The notes: generated by a model not told the origin, from the letters alone. Positions 1 to 13,930 are shown, counted from the stretch's first letter. The stretch is 64,000 nt of DNA from Auanema rhodensis (GCA_964057225.1 OZ059898.1:13107767-13171766), one strand, 5' to 3'. Translations and numbers: made by a program.

Positions 1-83
1 GTTACAAAGAATCCCAGCATAAAATTCAATGGAATATATGATAATCCATGATCACAATATACAATTGCAACTTCGAACATTCT

Positions 84-126
84 TAAACAAACAAACAAAT
101 AAACAAACAAATAAACAAATAAACAA
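84..126. repeat. (AAAC/AAAT)n microsatellite
   Basis: Tandem AAAC and AAAT units in the first intron of the bestrophin gene, just inside its 5' splice site. Confidence 0.9.
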
Positions 127-131
127 CATAC

Positions 132-310
132 CTTTGTTGTGCATCATTCAAAGCAAAACGATAACATAAAGAGATAATAGTATATAAAGCTAGCCAAACA
201 AGTAATTCCACAATCACACATCTCCATATACTTCCTCTCCATTTAAAAAGTAATTTAAATAATGTCCACGGACGTGAGGTTGAAACAGATAAGTTATAGT
301 TGATTGTCAT
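132..310 (-). CDS. Bestrophin, first coding exon (gene cut by window edge)
   Basis: Bestrophins are pentameric Ca2+-activated anion channels of the plasma or intracellular membranes. The exon opens with ATG at 310 and reads about 59 residues to a GT donor at 131-130 (CAAAG|GTATG on the minus strand); the rest of the gene lies left of the window. The N-terminus matches the family signature in order: MTINY start, LLFKWRGSIW (family: LLxxWRGSIYK), a first hydrophobic helix (VELLVWLALYTIISLCYRFA) and LNDAQQR (family: LTEEQQ). Bases 1-131 are the start of its first intron. C. elegans has many bestrophin paralogues, so no symbol is given. Family assignment is secure; the ion selectivity and which paralogue it is cannot be told. 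Confidence 0.88.
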
Positions 311-1341
311 ACTGTAGGCAGGCTTATTTCAGTTATTTTTTTGAATTAAAAATTATAAAATAGATGTTATTCATCAAATACAAAGAGCGATTGTCTTTGC
401 TTATATATAACATAGATTATGTACTATACAATTCTCGTATTTGCCTCCTCCCCCTTTTCGATCTGACCACTGATGTGTCGATGAGAAAGTCTGAACTCTG
501 GTTTATGATATACGATATATTATATTATAAATTTGAATATTCGTTTTAATAATATTCTGTCGTAAATAGAAGTACTTTGGATGTTCCATACTCATGTACG
601 AACTATCATCATTTTCAGTCAAACATATCCTTTTCTCCAACCCGATTCTCATAAGTATCAGCAAAAATGAAATTGATAAAGCATTCTGACTTACTCGTTG
701 TGCTATACTATGATTGTTCTATGATGTTCATAATGATAATGAAAAAAAATAATATCAATTCAATCGTTTCCGTATTCATTTCTCTTCAAAATTCAATGAA
801 ATATAAATTTTCATAACAGTAATCATGACAGCTTTAACAATAGAATCAAATATATTCTATATATATACTATATAGTATACATACTATGTATCAACTAACT
901 GACCAGTCATAAACAGACCGATTAGCATAGTAATACTTCTCAAAATGTCACGTTTTTACGTGAAATCCTCAGAATTACAATACATTTCATCAGTTACGTG
1001 ACATTCACCAATATTTCTATTTTAGATCTACAAATGTGAATGTAGAAGCGTAGTAAAGCATGGATGATCATTTGGTTAGAATAAACGTTTGATTTTTTTC
1101 TTATTTTTACTATTCAAATAATATTTTTAATATAATTTTAAAAAATTATGTAAATTATTTATTATTTTAAAGCGAGCGAATCAGTAATGAAATCACAAAA
1201 AATTGTTTTTTTTTCTTAAATTACTTGTTGTTAAAGACTAATTATTAAAGTCGTACTGTATGTGTACCGGTTAAGAAAAGAAAATTTTGTTTCTGAAAGC
1301 TAAAACTGAGATAAACGTTAGCCGGAAGAAGAAGAAGAAGA

Positions 1342-1384
<43 letters not shown>

Positions 1385-1656
1385 GAGAGTTGAGAGAGAG
1401 AGATAGAAGGAGTGCTTTAAAACGGAAAAGATAAAAGGAATTGTTTATAGTTTTGACACATAAAATCCGAATATAATAATTGATTAGTTCAATTTTAAAT
1501 AAAAATTGATCTAATTGGCAATAAGAGTGTATGAAGTTGATGAAGATGAGGAAAGCAATGATGGTGGGATAAAAATTAAAAAAAAACATACAACATACAA
1601 GCTACCTGAACAGTATTTTTTTCAAAAAAAAAAGTTATTATTAATAATTATATTAT
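311..1656. other. Intergenic region upstream of bestrophin
   Basis: No conserved coding exon seen on either strand. It holds the presumed bestrophin promoter, an inverted pair of CACGT-type motifs at about 947-1003, an AT-rich stretch at 1085-1180 and a (GAA)n/(GA)n tract at 1325-1380. The open frames over the GA tract (1245-1589 minus, 1515-1724 plus) are low-complexity. Confidence 0.6.
1325..1380. repeat. (GAA)n followed by (GA)n microsatellite
   Basis: About 20 bp of GAA units run directly into about 36 bp of pure GA. It creates spurious Ser/Leu-rich open frames on the minus strand. Confidence 0.95.
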
Positions 1657-3423
1657 TTATAATATATTTGTTATTAATAATAGTAAAGCATATTCAAAAA
1701 TTCGAGAAATTAATGATTTGCTAGTAGACGAATAGAAATTTACGGAACAATCTATCCTATGCAACGGTACTTCTGTCAATCGTGCTCCATAGAAACGATC
1801 AGGAGAAGCTCGTTCACACACCAAAGTACTCTTTTGACGAATCTAAAATTACTATATGATTATAAATATTTTATTTTTATTTTAGGATTTGAATATTAGA
1901 ACAAGAAAATAGGAATTGAAAGTATTAAGAGTTCTCTATCACTTCAAGCTTTTATTAAGATGACACACTGTCGTTAAGTCCTAATATTCTAATAGTAACT
2001 CCCTATTGAAATTGCAAAACGAAAAAACAACGCTCTGAGCTGCATAAAACTTTTTTTTTCTGGCTGTCCCATGTCATTTAGTGCATCTAAAGGACATATG
2101 AAAGGAACAAAACAGGTTATTGGACACTAATTTCATAAATCCATCTATAAGCTTTGCTCAAGTTTGAATGACAACTTGGAAAACTTTCTCAAGAGAATAA
2201 AAAAACTGATGGCTTAGGCTTAATCGAAGTTAGTTTGACAGAATGCAAAGGAAAAAGAGGAGTTTTTCTCGTAATTTTCATCAAAAACTTACAACTTTAG
2301 TTGATCGAATCCATTTGATGAAATCTACGCTATTGCAATCACAGTAGAATGGATTACGAAGTAGAATTGAATCTTCAAGACATTTATCAGCTAGTTCCAT
2401 GAATTCTGGAGTTAACCTATTCAACTGATTTCTGAAATTAATTAGAAATAATATAAGAATTATAAATATTCAATCTTCTTCTTCCTTTTTTTGGTCAAAA
2501 AAAACCGAATAAATAATCGTGACATAAACGTGAAAAAGACCAATTTGCATAGGCTTCTCGCTTTGCGTACGTATGTTTTGGGTGGACGATGATGAACAAT
2601 TCACGTGAATATGGTGTGAAGTTCATTTTGTATTCAAATGCTATGTCATACGGTTGTATTGTGGTGCGAACAGCTTATTCTGTATTATACAATTTCTAAA
2701 TCATACCTGTTAAGATTAATAGTTGTTGCTTTAGCAAGACATGTAGCATTCACATCAAAGGATTGAAGGAAATTCTGTCGTAAATCGAAATGTTTTAATG
2801 ATGGAAATGGACATGGCAAGTCATATGGAACTGATGTTAGGAAGTTATAGGAAAGATCAAGAACCTGAAATACATATGAAATGATTATGAGCTAGAACAA
2901 TGGCTTTGCTTACCTGAAGATTCAATAGATGAGCATTTCGGAACATATCCATGATATAGGAGAATTGTACTGTTCGATTAATGGTGGATGTGAAGGCACG
3001 GCGAAGATAAATCTGAAAATCATGAGCAATGGTGTGAATGTGATGAAGCTAAATGAGCATACCTCTGTAAGGTGCGGAGTATGAGTTAAGAATGTTGAAT
3101 CTGAATCTTTCAATACTATCTCATTGTTTGATAAATCCAATATACGTAAGTTTGGCATTCCTTTAAGGGCATTTGAATGCAAATTTACTAAAAAAATTAT
3201 GAATATATCTCTAATTGACATGAAATATCTATAATACCTATGTAATTGGCTGAAATATTCAGCGTCAATAGCCGATTGTGGACTGTTGAGCCGAATAGTG
3301 AGGTTGATGGCAAATCTTGGAAATTATTTCCATGAAGCGTTATACGTTCTAACGCCCTGAAATTACAAAATTTATTAAGGTGAACATTCAGAAGAATAAT
3401 GAGAAAGAAAGAAAGGGAAAGAG

Positions 3424-3512
<89 letters not shown>

Positions 3513-5292
3513 GAGAGAAAGAGAGATGTCGCATGTGAGACAAAAAAAGCAAAACTTCTAGAATGGCCTACGTGATTTCATACAAAGAAGAAAAATCTTT
3601 CAAGAATTTTTGAATTTCGTTGAATATGATAATGAAGCTTTTGTTATTTGTGTGAAACATCTCTAACATTTCAACACTATTGATCAAACGTTCATATAAA
3701 ATATTTAAGGAAATGAGTCTGACGCTTCTCTTTCGGCCTTGATTAGTTTCCGGCACAAAAAATCTTATCCGTCTGTTAAAACAAGTTGAAAAGCAAACTG
3801 AGCCAACAACAAAGTTGATTCAAAAAGTTTAGTTAAAGCAAATCGTCATTGATAGATGGCATGCCCCCTCCATTTTGCCCACACTCCGCATATGAATTAC
3901 AACAGCATATGTGAGATTATTGGAGTAACAGCATTAATACATATCAGTTTATCTTATATTCGATTACATTGCTCCAGAACAAATGCTGATACTAGCTGGT
4001 GATGAGGATAAGGATGAGGATGAGGATGATGTCAACGACATGCTGACAGATGTTAATAATCGTTTCAGAGATGTCGCAATCAATTCAACTCATCTCGATT
4101 TGTGCTGACAGCAAGCAATCAAACAAGCTATAGCTTATACATAGTAGCCTTGAGCTTAAAACTTTGTGAGAAATTACAACTTACTTATAATGATTGTTGA
4201 TGTTAATAAAGATTTCCGTATCAACAAATTGAGCATTGATGCATGAAAGTTCTTCGTCTTCGACACAGGTACAAGCAGCATAATCGGCTAATGAGCCGCG
4301 ACACATATAATGCGTAGTTGGATCCTGAAGAAAGTAAATGTCAAATATGATATTAGATTTCATATAAAATAGTTATTTCAGTTGATTTCTGGGTATTTTC
4401 TTTCATTTATATGCTGTCTAATTGGAAAACTACTGAATGTTCCCATGAAAAGACGCCAGTTTGCGAGTTACTGATGTTACACCTTAATCTGGGATCAATA
4501 GTTCAGAAAAAGTATGCTGTCTTATACTCAAATGGGAACGAATTTCAAGCTTGAAACAAACAAAAGGACTTTGAGCATAGCATTCATTAGATCAAATTGG
4601 CGTTATTGGATGCTATTTATCTTTTGAAACTAGTAAATAAAGGGAATAAGAATAAGAGAAAAGGAAAGAAAAGTGAGGGAATGGTTGAAAGTGAATGGGA
4701 ATGAGAGAGAAGAGATGTTTCAGTAAAATGAAAAGCGCTCAAGTGAAAGTTCATGTGAAAATAGCTTCCGTAGTCAGGCTGAAATTTGTTTCAGCTTCAA
4801 CCAAATATGTTCAAAGACAGGATATCGGGTAACATAACGATGTTGCTGCTGCTCCTACTACGGCTGTGGTAAAGAGAATAGCATTGAACTTGTGTGACTT
4901 AATGACAAGCAAAGTCGAATAATGTGAGATTGCAAGTGAGTAAATGAGTGAATGGTTAATGCCATGATTTTGAGAGAAAAAATAGCAAAACCTGCTAGTT
5001 CTACGGGCAAGTTGGTATTGACATTCAGAAGTCAAACAGACACAGCCTTCTCTAGTATATGGATTAAAGATAACTTTCTGAGCTTGAATGAAAGAGAAAG
5101 CTTATATGAGATGTGGGTGGAAAAGGAAAATATTTTTTGGTTCTAAATAGAAGATATATATAGATACTAACCTCTAGTGAATAACGGGGTCGATCACGTT
5201 CACGAGCAGTCGCATATGCTGTCCCATCCCATCCCAAAAGGGAGAGGAAGACGAGTAGTAGCGCCTCCGGCGATATAGTGATTTGTTGAAGT
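1657..5292 (-). CDS. Secreted or GPI-anchored leucine-rich repeat protein
   Basis: Extracellular LRR-only protein, about 361 residues as modelled. Exons on the minus strand: 5172-5292, 4185-4324, 3238-3356, 3063-3187, 2914-3012, 2707-2864, 2293-2431, 1657-1842; all junctions keep phase. Order of parts: hydrophobic signal segment (ALLLVFLSLLGW), a Cys-rich N-terminal cap (YMCRGSLADYAACTCVEDEE), repeats such as LRILDLSNNEI and VLDLSYNF, then a complete LRRCT cap (NPFYCDCNSVDFIKW ... STLVCERA ... HRIDCS). The tail after the cap, SSTSKSLISR then YALLLLITNIL and stop, looks like a GPI-attachment signal. The start is unresolved: the 5172-5292 exon begins in phase 2 after a CAG acceptor and has no in-frame ATG, so an upstream exon is missing. 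A (GA)n tract and an acidic plus-strand ORF lie in its 0.8-kb third intron. It resembles nematode lron-type proteins; the ligand is unknown. Confidence 0.8.
3427..3508. repeat. (GA)n microsatellite, about 41 units
   Basis: 82 bp of uninterrupted GA, followed by interrupted GA to about 3525. It lies in an intron of the LRR gene; in that minus-strand transcript it reads as CU. Confidence 0.97.
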
Positions 5293-8200
5293 CTGGTAAT
5301 GAATCAAGATATTATCGTTTTCTGATGACCATGTAGCCAAAAAAGCATATAACACGAAAAAAATGGTTAAAACGAACACAGACAACAAAAAATGTGGAAA
5401 ATGGGAAGAAGGAACATAAGAAGTGCTCGAGGCAACTTCATGAAATTAACTGATTTTGGCCGTCTAAGCGACGTAATATAGAGAGGCAATGTGATGCGGC
5501 AGCATAGTACTCTTCTCCAAAATTTCATTAACAGATAATGATAGAGGAAGTCAAATAATAGCACAAAGGTTTCAATTTCCATAATCAAAAAAAATTACGA
5601 AAAAAACAGATTTAACTCTAAATATTAACCAAAAATGTTATTTATTCGAAAAGAAGAGAAAAAATTGAAGAAAAATTGCTTGAAATATGAGAAACCACGA
5701 AATACGGACAAGACTGCAAATAATTTTTGTTCTTGATGAAGGAAGAAGATGAAAAATTAGTTGAAAGGCAAGACAAGTGAAGTAAAGGAAATACATATTA
5801 CTGATGTTGAAGAAGAAGGAATAAGAGATTGTTGTGAAATAATTGCAATTCTGAGGTATTTGTATAAGAGTTAATGGAAAGATTTCACTGAAAAATGCTG
5901 GGTTAACTCACTAGATGATGTTATGAGACAACTAACTTTGCTATTTTCCAGTAAAATTAAGTTTAATTTCAGTTTGTCATGTAAATCAACGAATGGTCAA
6001 ACAAAAAAACAAAAAATATTCAACTTTAATGTTTTAAAATGCTGAAACTTGACAAAACAAAAGAAAAAAAGAATAGAAATATAAAACTTGGTCATGGGAG
6101 CTGCGGACAGCAGAAAGCGGAACAGCTGGATGAGGTTGGGTGGCAAAGCTTTCCTGTTATAATCTAGGTGCATTAAGCTCAGTCTACATTTGGCTAGTCA
6201 ACGCTTTCAGCCTTCAGACCACAGGACGTAATAGATGCTTTTCATGGGGCGGAGAAACCCCCTACCCTTGCTCTCTTTCCTCTCACTCTCCATCTTCTTT
6301 CCTCTCTCTCCTTCTCTTTCATTTTGTCTTGTGGGGTGCTTTCCGGATATATAGCATCGATCGCTGACCACACCAGAGATGCAGAAGGAGAATAGAGCAG
6401 ACGAACAGAGAACATGGAAAGTCATGTAAAGAAAAAAAATCTTCAGGAATGATAAGTCAATTGGCACAATTCATTTCATCTTTCGAGCTAACTGTTCCAT
6501 TCATTTCACGAATCACGTGGCTGAGACAGAGGCGTATAACTCTCAAACTTCAAAATGTTTGATTGTGATATGTGTTAAAACAAGTTGAAGAAAGCAAGCA
6601 GTGAAAACAGAAAAATAGGCTGCTTAGGCAGCTCTCTATATATTTTAACTGACGATTTTGCACCAAATATTTTGGAGCAAGAGGAACAATAAAAAAAAGG
6701 TTCGAAAGAATAAAATAAAGATATGTATATAAAAAGTTGGAAATAGAGCGAAAAGACTAAGAAAAAACAAATAAAAACAATAGTAAAATAAAGAAAAAAA
6801 GAGAGAAGAACAATGCAAGCTGGCAGCATAGCACAGCAGAAGCAAATTGAGCACTGGTCCATTAGCAACAATTTCATTTGTTACAAGACTTCTAGATAAG
6901 GGCTTACTACTCTCTGCTCTTCCTTTATGCTCGCCAGCTCTTCTCTACGTTGATGCTTCCTTCAACAATTCTATGTCTACTTCTCTTCGTTACTCGTCTC
7001 TCATTTTCAGGATGTCGACTATCCTCTTCATTTGAACGTTAGCTTCGAGTTTGTGTATGAATCGGTTGCAATGATGCTGTCTACTGCATAGCCTGACAGC
7101 AGGATAGCCATGAATCATGCTGAAAGAGTAATTCACGTTGTGTGAATACCAAGGCTTAGCGTTGTACTTGAGCAGTTGGTTCGAAATCTACAACGAAAAT
7201 CTAACAAGTATCCCCAAAGGAAGAAGCATTAAGCATCATCATATAGCTAAGCCATCCATTAAAAGTTTGTGGATGAAATTGATAGCAAAGCATGGATAAT
7301 GAAGACTGATGAATCAAGCAGATGAAAGCAAAAGAGCAATTCGTCTAGTTTATGGCAAGTCTAGAATATCACAAACAACTGGAACTAACGTGTGAATATT
7401 TAGTATATAAACTACACACTTAAACATAGAAAAATAGAAAAGCTAGTTCTAAAGCTAAAGCGTAGATGAATAACGGAGTAAGACACCCAAATTCAGGACA
7501 TACAACGTCGATAAACCACATATGGAATACGAATGAGCTTGAGAGATGAGGAGTAAACGAGGGAAATAGAGAGAGAAAGAGTGACAGGGAGAGATAGCGA
7601 GAAAGAGGACAGGAAGGGTCACAAACCATGGGGTGAGAGAGCAAGATGTCGGGGCAGTGCTAGCAGCAAGCAGAAGACTAACTGTCTCCCAGTTTGGTAT
7701 TAGGCTGATCAGCACAGCTGTCCCCCGAAGGCTGTTAGCCATAAGGATTGAGTATTGAGCGGCCAAGCAAAGTGGTAAGTCGGTTTAACTGAAGCGGTGA
7801 ATAAGAGAAAGTAAAATTCTGAAGACAAGTCAATGAAAAAACCGAAAAATGAAAAATCTTCGTCGCTTCATCGTCTCACACCATCTGACGACGGCAATAA
7901 GAATGTGGAAGAAGACAACCAGACATCACTCGCACATATGGATCGTCTGCTCACAGCCTCATTCTTATATTGAAAATGCAGTAACTTTCTATTTTAGTGT
8001 CTCAAAACGAAAAGTTTAGAGATTAACTGTCCACTGTGTCTTATTGCTTCAGGAAGAAATAGAGCAGATGGGTCTATTGTCAAAGAGAAACGAGACCACA
8101 TATATACAATGACACAAAAGATGATACATAGATACACATGCACGGGCTCACAGAAGGAACCGACTAACTACAGACTGAGCAGTGGAAAAGATGCTGCCAA

Positions 8201-9480
8201 CAGAGCAGCTTAGATCCAAATATGGTAATTAGTGCTAATACATTCATTTAGAGTCTCTCGAGAGTGGTCCTAGCATCAACGACATGTACATACATATGAA
8301 TCTAACAAGCCAAATAAGATATAATAATGACTATTTTCCACTGGATGGATTATGCGTAATACAAAATTATGACTACATGCATATGCGGACAGCGGACATT
8401 GACTGAAAATAGAGCAAAATATGAAGTTAGTTCAAAGATAATTTATTTAATTTAGATATATAATATATAATAATAAAAATATATATATATACAACTGTGA
8501 ATAAACACTCATTGACAGCTCTAGCTAGTTGCTACTAACTCTAAAAATTTTTTCTCTTTCTCTTGTGCTTTTTAGTTATCTTCTTACTTTGATTTCATCA
8601 CATGATTCTCATTAAAATTCAAAAATAATATATAAGTAAGTCAATTTGTATAATGACATATAGTTTATCTTGAATAAACATTCAAACAAAATTGTTTTTA
8701 TGCACCTTTTGTGCCCAAAACATCTCCTCTACTTCGTTATCATCTTTCTAAAGACGATGATCATTATAAAACAACAGTGACAGATAGAATAACGAAAAAA
8801 CATTCAAAACAGGATATTCTGAATTTAGATTGGAAATTTACGTCAAAACCAACCGTTCACATTTAGTTTTAATGAGAAAATGAAAAACAAAGGTATTTAT
8901 AATATGTTATATGCTAATGAGTCACGTGGTAAGCTTCACGTGGCTGGGATTAAAGATTAAACTTTTTTCTTTGATTATGTCAACAAAATAAAAATTGGAA
9001 ATGATATGAACATAAAAGATATTGTATACTAAATATATAATTAAGGATATATGTAAATAGTATAATATATGCATAGTTAATAGTGAATGAGAATATGACA
9101 TGTTATCATGAAGCTTATTCGAAAATATGATTAGGGCTGTTGAAAATTGAATAAGATAGCCAAAACTCAACGTAAAATCCATTTAATGTAGAAAAAGAAC
9201 AATTGCAGTGACCGTTAACATCTAAATGTTTCCAAATTTCAGAAAGTTAAAGGCTGAAGAGCAAAGTGCTATGTTTCGGACACGACTTCGTCGGCTTTTA
9301 ATCGAGGCTCTAATAACTCATCGAAGCAAAGTTTACAATGATGAAAGAGCATCTACTAGCATAATGTGTGTTTGAGTGTGAAAAGGATGATGATGAGCAG
9401 GAGAAGATGATTAGAAACAAGAGAGCATCTATCTTGAAATGAGAAGAAGAGATCGTTTGATAAAAGGAATAAGAGAATGC

Positions 9481-9546
9481 TAAAGAAAGAAAGAAAGAAA
9501 GAGAGAAAGAGAGAGAGGGAGAGAGGGAGAGAGAGAGAGAGAGAGA
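9481..9546. repeat. GAAA/GAGG/GA purine repeat
   Basis: Starts as GAAA units and becomes GA with GGGA interruptions; about 65 bp of nearly pure purine on the plus strand. Confidence 0.85.
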
Positions 9547-11792
9547 TTGAAAAGGGAGGATAAGCGTGTGGAGGATTGTGAAAAGGAATATAAAACTAAA
9601 GAACAAGAAAGAGAAAGGATATGAGATGACATAACAGTCTATACACTACTGGATGTAATAAAGCAAATTATTGAATTGAATTGAAATAATACAATGATGA
9701 AAATGAAAATGGCACGAACAATACGATGAAAGAGGAGAAACTAGATTAGCTCGGTAGAAGATTAGTCTATTCTTGAGTGATTTGTAGGAACCGATATCTA
9801 AGCAAAACAATATGTTTCTCCTTTTTTTTGATTCTCATACTCTACTTTTCTATATTAATAATCAAAGAAAACAAAAAAAGCATTAATTAGAAGTTGAACA
9901 TAATGAATACAAGAGAGGGAGAACGCTACAGAGGGAAAGAGAAACAGAAAAATAGATGAGAGGTTGTGGTGGCCAATGAGTATAAGAGGGAAAGTGATTC
10001 TTGGGAAAATTAAATGAACACAAGTGTGGATGAATGTGAAAGAAATGCTGCAGGATTTTTGGAAAAATTTGTCTATCCTGTAAAACAAATAATAAAGTTA
10101 AATGAATATGTTCAAGTAAAGAGACAAGTTGAAGTAAAAAAATAGATTATTTAATGTTTCCTTCCGGTTATATTCTTATAGTTATATACATAAGTATAGA
10201 AAAGAAAGTAGTGAAAACGGAGATAGACAGGAGGGAGTTTAAGAAAACAAGTGAACGGGAGGAAAAAGGGGAAATGCGGAGAAGGGAGAAGAAAAGCTGA
10301 GCAAAAAGTAGAAAGAGAGTAAATGCGAAAGGGAGGGAAAGAAGAACAAAAAGAAAAATACGATATTAATGAAGGTGCAAATCGACGAAAGAGACAGAGA
10401 GAGGGCAATAAAGAAGCTGAGATCTCTAACAAAGTAATTTGTTGGCAAGAAAAAACAAAACAAATCTATGAAAAGAGGCACAAATACATGTTTCGAGAGA
10501 ATAACTAAGTATGTCGTTGTTTTCTGGTGCAATTAGATGAAGTTCTAAGTAAAATGATCCATTAGGAATAGGAAGTAGTTACAACATGCATAAGTTGAAG
10601 TTAAGAGTTATGAGATAGAAGTAACATGACTTCAAGCCTCAGTAGGTGATCTTTGCACTTTGCCTTTACGATATGCATGCATACAAGACCTTTTCGGAGC
10701 TTTTTTTCAATTCAATCTACCAATTTTGTATTCCATAAATCATGTGATTATGAATATACACATAAATAGGTAGAAAATAGAAAAAAAAAGAAGAAAAATA
10801 CGAGGAATATTGTGGAACAAAGTCAAAGACAACACAATCTATTTGAGGTTGTTGCTTCCTATTAAATAGGCTATTTGTCAAAAAAGATAGAAGCAAGGAA
10901 CCAAAAAATGAGTAGAAAATTGAATTCTGAAAATTGATAAGTTCTTACGAGCTATCTAACAACTTTACTGCAAAATCGGTGAAAGTGAAATACGATTACG
11001 AAGATACTAAACTTCTTCTCAGGGGAATAAAACGGCAGAAAATCAGACTGGCAGCCTCATCTAAAGTGAATCATAGCCCCCCATAAGAAAAGTTGGAATA
11101 AAGATATAGAGAAATCATATGAAATAAATGAGATTTATGAGATGAATAAAGCCATTTGCGTGTTTGTAACTCTTCTTTCGCGCCAAAATGAAAAAAATAA
11201 TGATGAGAAATCTTGCAGAAAAAATTTGTCAGAATCTTATCGAACTACATATGCATGTAAGTGGACTGCTGTGTTCTCTATTTTTTGCCAGATTCCAAAT
11301 TCTTCTGCCTTAGTTGGCTTGCAAAAGACGGAGAATAAAAGTGTAGTTCGGATCAGAGATTCAAAACTGGGATGATTCCAAAAAGCATAGAATATTGTGA
11401 GCAGAAGAAGAAAAAGAGAAAGATGCTGTACTCCATGGAAACGGCCATCCAAATAATGGCAGCAGACAATACGGGGTTATGGCGGGGTTTTTTCTGTGTT
11501 TAAAACAGTTTTTTTTGTGTTTGCTAAAGGACGATTTTAGCAGAATATTCTGTGAGCAATTTGGCTCATCCATCACAAAGCCTGGCTGACAACTAGGGAT
11601 TTCTGAGAAGGAAAATAGACAGAAAGGGAGGAGAATGAAAAAGGGTAGAAGTAGAAGAAGAATGTCAGAATGGAGACAAGAAACATAGCTTACGCGAATG
11701 AAATACAACTACTAAAGTCTAATTTTCAAGAACATCTTGCTAAAGATACACACATATCAAACTCTGGAGAACTACGAAGATGGAGCATAAGT

Positions 11793-11796
<4 letters not shown>

Positions 11797-11842
<46 letters not shown>
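11797..11842. repeat. (GA)n microsatellite
   Basis: About 45 bp of GA with one A interruption in the gene-poor region. Confidence 0.9.
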
Positions 11843-13440
11843 TGAAAGGAAAAAATTCCAAGAGACAAATAGAGGAAATCGTAAATAAATATTTCTTTAT
11901 ATCCTAATTCTACAGATATTTCTTCCAGTTTGCTCAGTGGTCAGTCAATTGAAAGCGTTGAAGATTATATGAGCCCTTAGGGAGTATGAAAGCAAATTTC
12001 ATACATAAAAACCAATTGATTATGACACAAACACGAATTAAAGAATCATTTTTCCGTGGACAGCTGGCAAGTTTTCATGTCTTACAATTCAGAAAAGAAT
12101 TATGCGTTCTGCCCTCTCATCTTTTTGCTTCTGCTTTTCTACAAGTATGCAACTTGATAGATTCAGAATTTGATTTTTCATGACATGAACAATAAAACGG
12201 TTTGAAATACAGCAAGACTTTTAACGATTGAGTATTTGGGCAACTTCAATTTCAAGAAAAACATAGAAAATGATTATAGAGGAGAGCTCCTGGGAAGTAG
12301 TAATTTGGAGGCAAATCTGAGACCAACAAACAGAGACAGAGAGAGAGAGAGAACAAAAGGTTCGGATGAATTTCTGAATATGTAACTTATCCGAAGACTT
12401 GATGACAATACGAAAAAAATTGCATGATGATGCAAGCTGTCATTATTTTTTTTGACAACATCTGTGTTGACGGCAGAAATAAGCCAAAGCAACTAGCTAG
12501 CAAATTAATAATGTTCAAAGCAGCCAAAACGGAATTCTAGTTGTATATATTATATTCGTTCAAGCGTTTATAACAAAAATGGCTTTTTCTTCTCCATTTT
12601 AAGCCATCAAAGTGCAGCTACATCAAGATGTGTCAAATGCTCTCAATACGTTTTTCGTTCAAGAAATATAAATCTCAAGAAAGAAATTTTCACTTGAAAA
12701 AATGAAAATCAATTGGCCAAATTTTACAAATTTCAAATAAATGGTCTAAAGAATTAAGTATTCTTTGCATTTATTTAAAAGAAAGGATGAAAATCTTATG
12801 CATCTTTCTAAGATGTGAAGAGCAAAAGTATGTTTTAATATAAATGTTTGAATGTCGAAATGTTCATTTTCTTTGTGTTACGTGAAAAAGAAATTTTGAA
12901 CATTCTCTATTTGTACCTTAGGCATGATTTACTAGCATATACTATAACTTATAAGTGGTAAAACTGGATATTAAATACTTACAATATAGTTACATATGTC
13001 TATTTTTATATTTAATATGAATATATATATACGTATATGGTACCCTAACCTTTTTGATTTTTGTAGTTTGTGAACTTTAGATTGCATGTTCTAATAAACA
13101 CGTTGCAACAATGTTTTGCAGTTATTAATGAACGTTCCAGTGATTTTCCATAGTTGTCTCTTTATTCAATTTCATGAGTGTGATATCAAGCATAGAAATT
13201 CTACGAAGTTAGGCAGCTGAATCGAACATGGGCCATTAGCAAGTACATCGGTTGCATTGAAAATCTTTCAAAATTTCCTTCTTGATATCTTATTTGGCAA
13301 AATGATTCATACATATGTAAAGGAATAACCTTTGATATAATAATATAATTACCGTTGATAAGGAATTTCCAATGTCTATACGGAGATTAATATTATTTGT
13401 AAACGAGGCTTTTAAATCATGTCGCATGGTTATTCCATCT

Positions 13441-13483
13441 TTCACGTAAAACGATATTTCACGTAAAACTATATTTCACGTTA
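13441..13483. repeat. 17-bp tandem repeat, about 2.5 copies
   Basis: The unit begins TTCACGTAAAAC and recurs at 13441, 13458 and 13475 with exact 17-bp spacing; the last copy is partial. Each copy carries half of the CACGTG-type palindrome found elsewhere in the window. Confidence 0.85.
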
Positions 13484-13930
13484 TTAAAAGAAATATGCTA
13501 ATTATGTGTTTTCTTTTTAAAAACTACACATCTCGCACCATAATTGATTTTTTATTTTAACTTTATTGAAATTATACATTTTATTTTTCACAATATTTCC
13601 TTCATTGTTAAATGCATAGAATTCGTAAAATATCAATAATTACAGTGTTGTGAATGTGATAAGTTTTTGAGTTGTCAAATTTGATCTGCTTTTGTGATAT
13701 TATGTATTTGAAGTCATTTCTTCTTTTCTTAGGAAATATTCCAAAACTGCTATAACAATCATTATAACGTGATAAATGTTTCAATGTGAGCTATAGCAAT
13801 TTTTTTATGCCCCGTCAATCATACTGTTCCTACTTTTCATGTTTCAACCTGTCTGTATATTCACTTAAATTGTTTAAATTAATTTAAATGAAATTCTATC
13901 ATTTTAAAGAAATATTTACAACATTTTGCC

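Larger units (their letters stand above)
5305..13930. other. Long gene-poor region (8.6 kb)
   Basis: No exon with recognisable homology on either strand. It must contain the 5' end of the LRR gene and upstream sequence of the Nudix gene. Open frames here are short, low-complexity or antisense to purine-rich DNA. It holds purine-rich tracts (about 9480-9546, 10200-10420, 11797-11842), AT repeats near 8460-8500, paired CACGTG motifs at 8921-8943, and a 17-bp tandem repeat at 13441-13483. A stretch near 7689-7790 (minus) is flanked by plausible splice sites and could be a 5' UTR exon, but its frames do not join to the LRR gene. Confidence 0.6.

Noticed and set aside
7455-7766. 103-codon minus-strand ORF, first part flanked by a CAG acceptor and a GTTAGT donor
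   Set aside because: Its frames do not join the LRR gene in phase and no family is recognisable; at most a 5' UTR exon.
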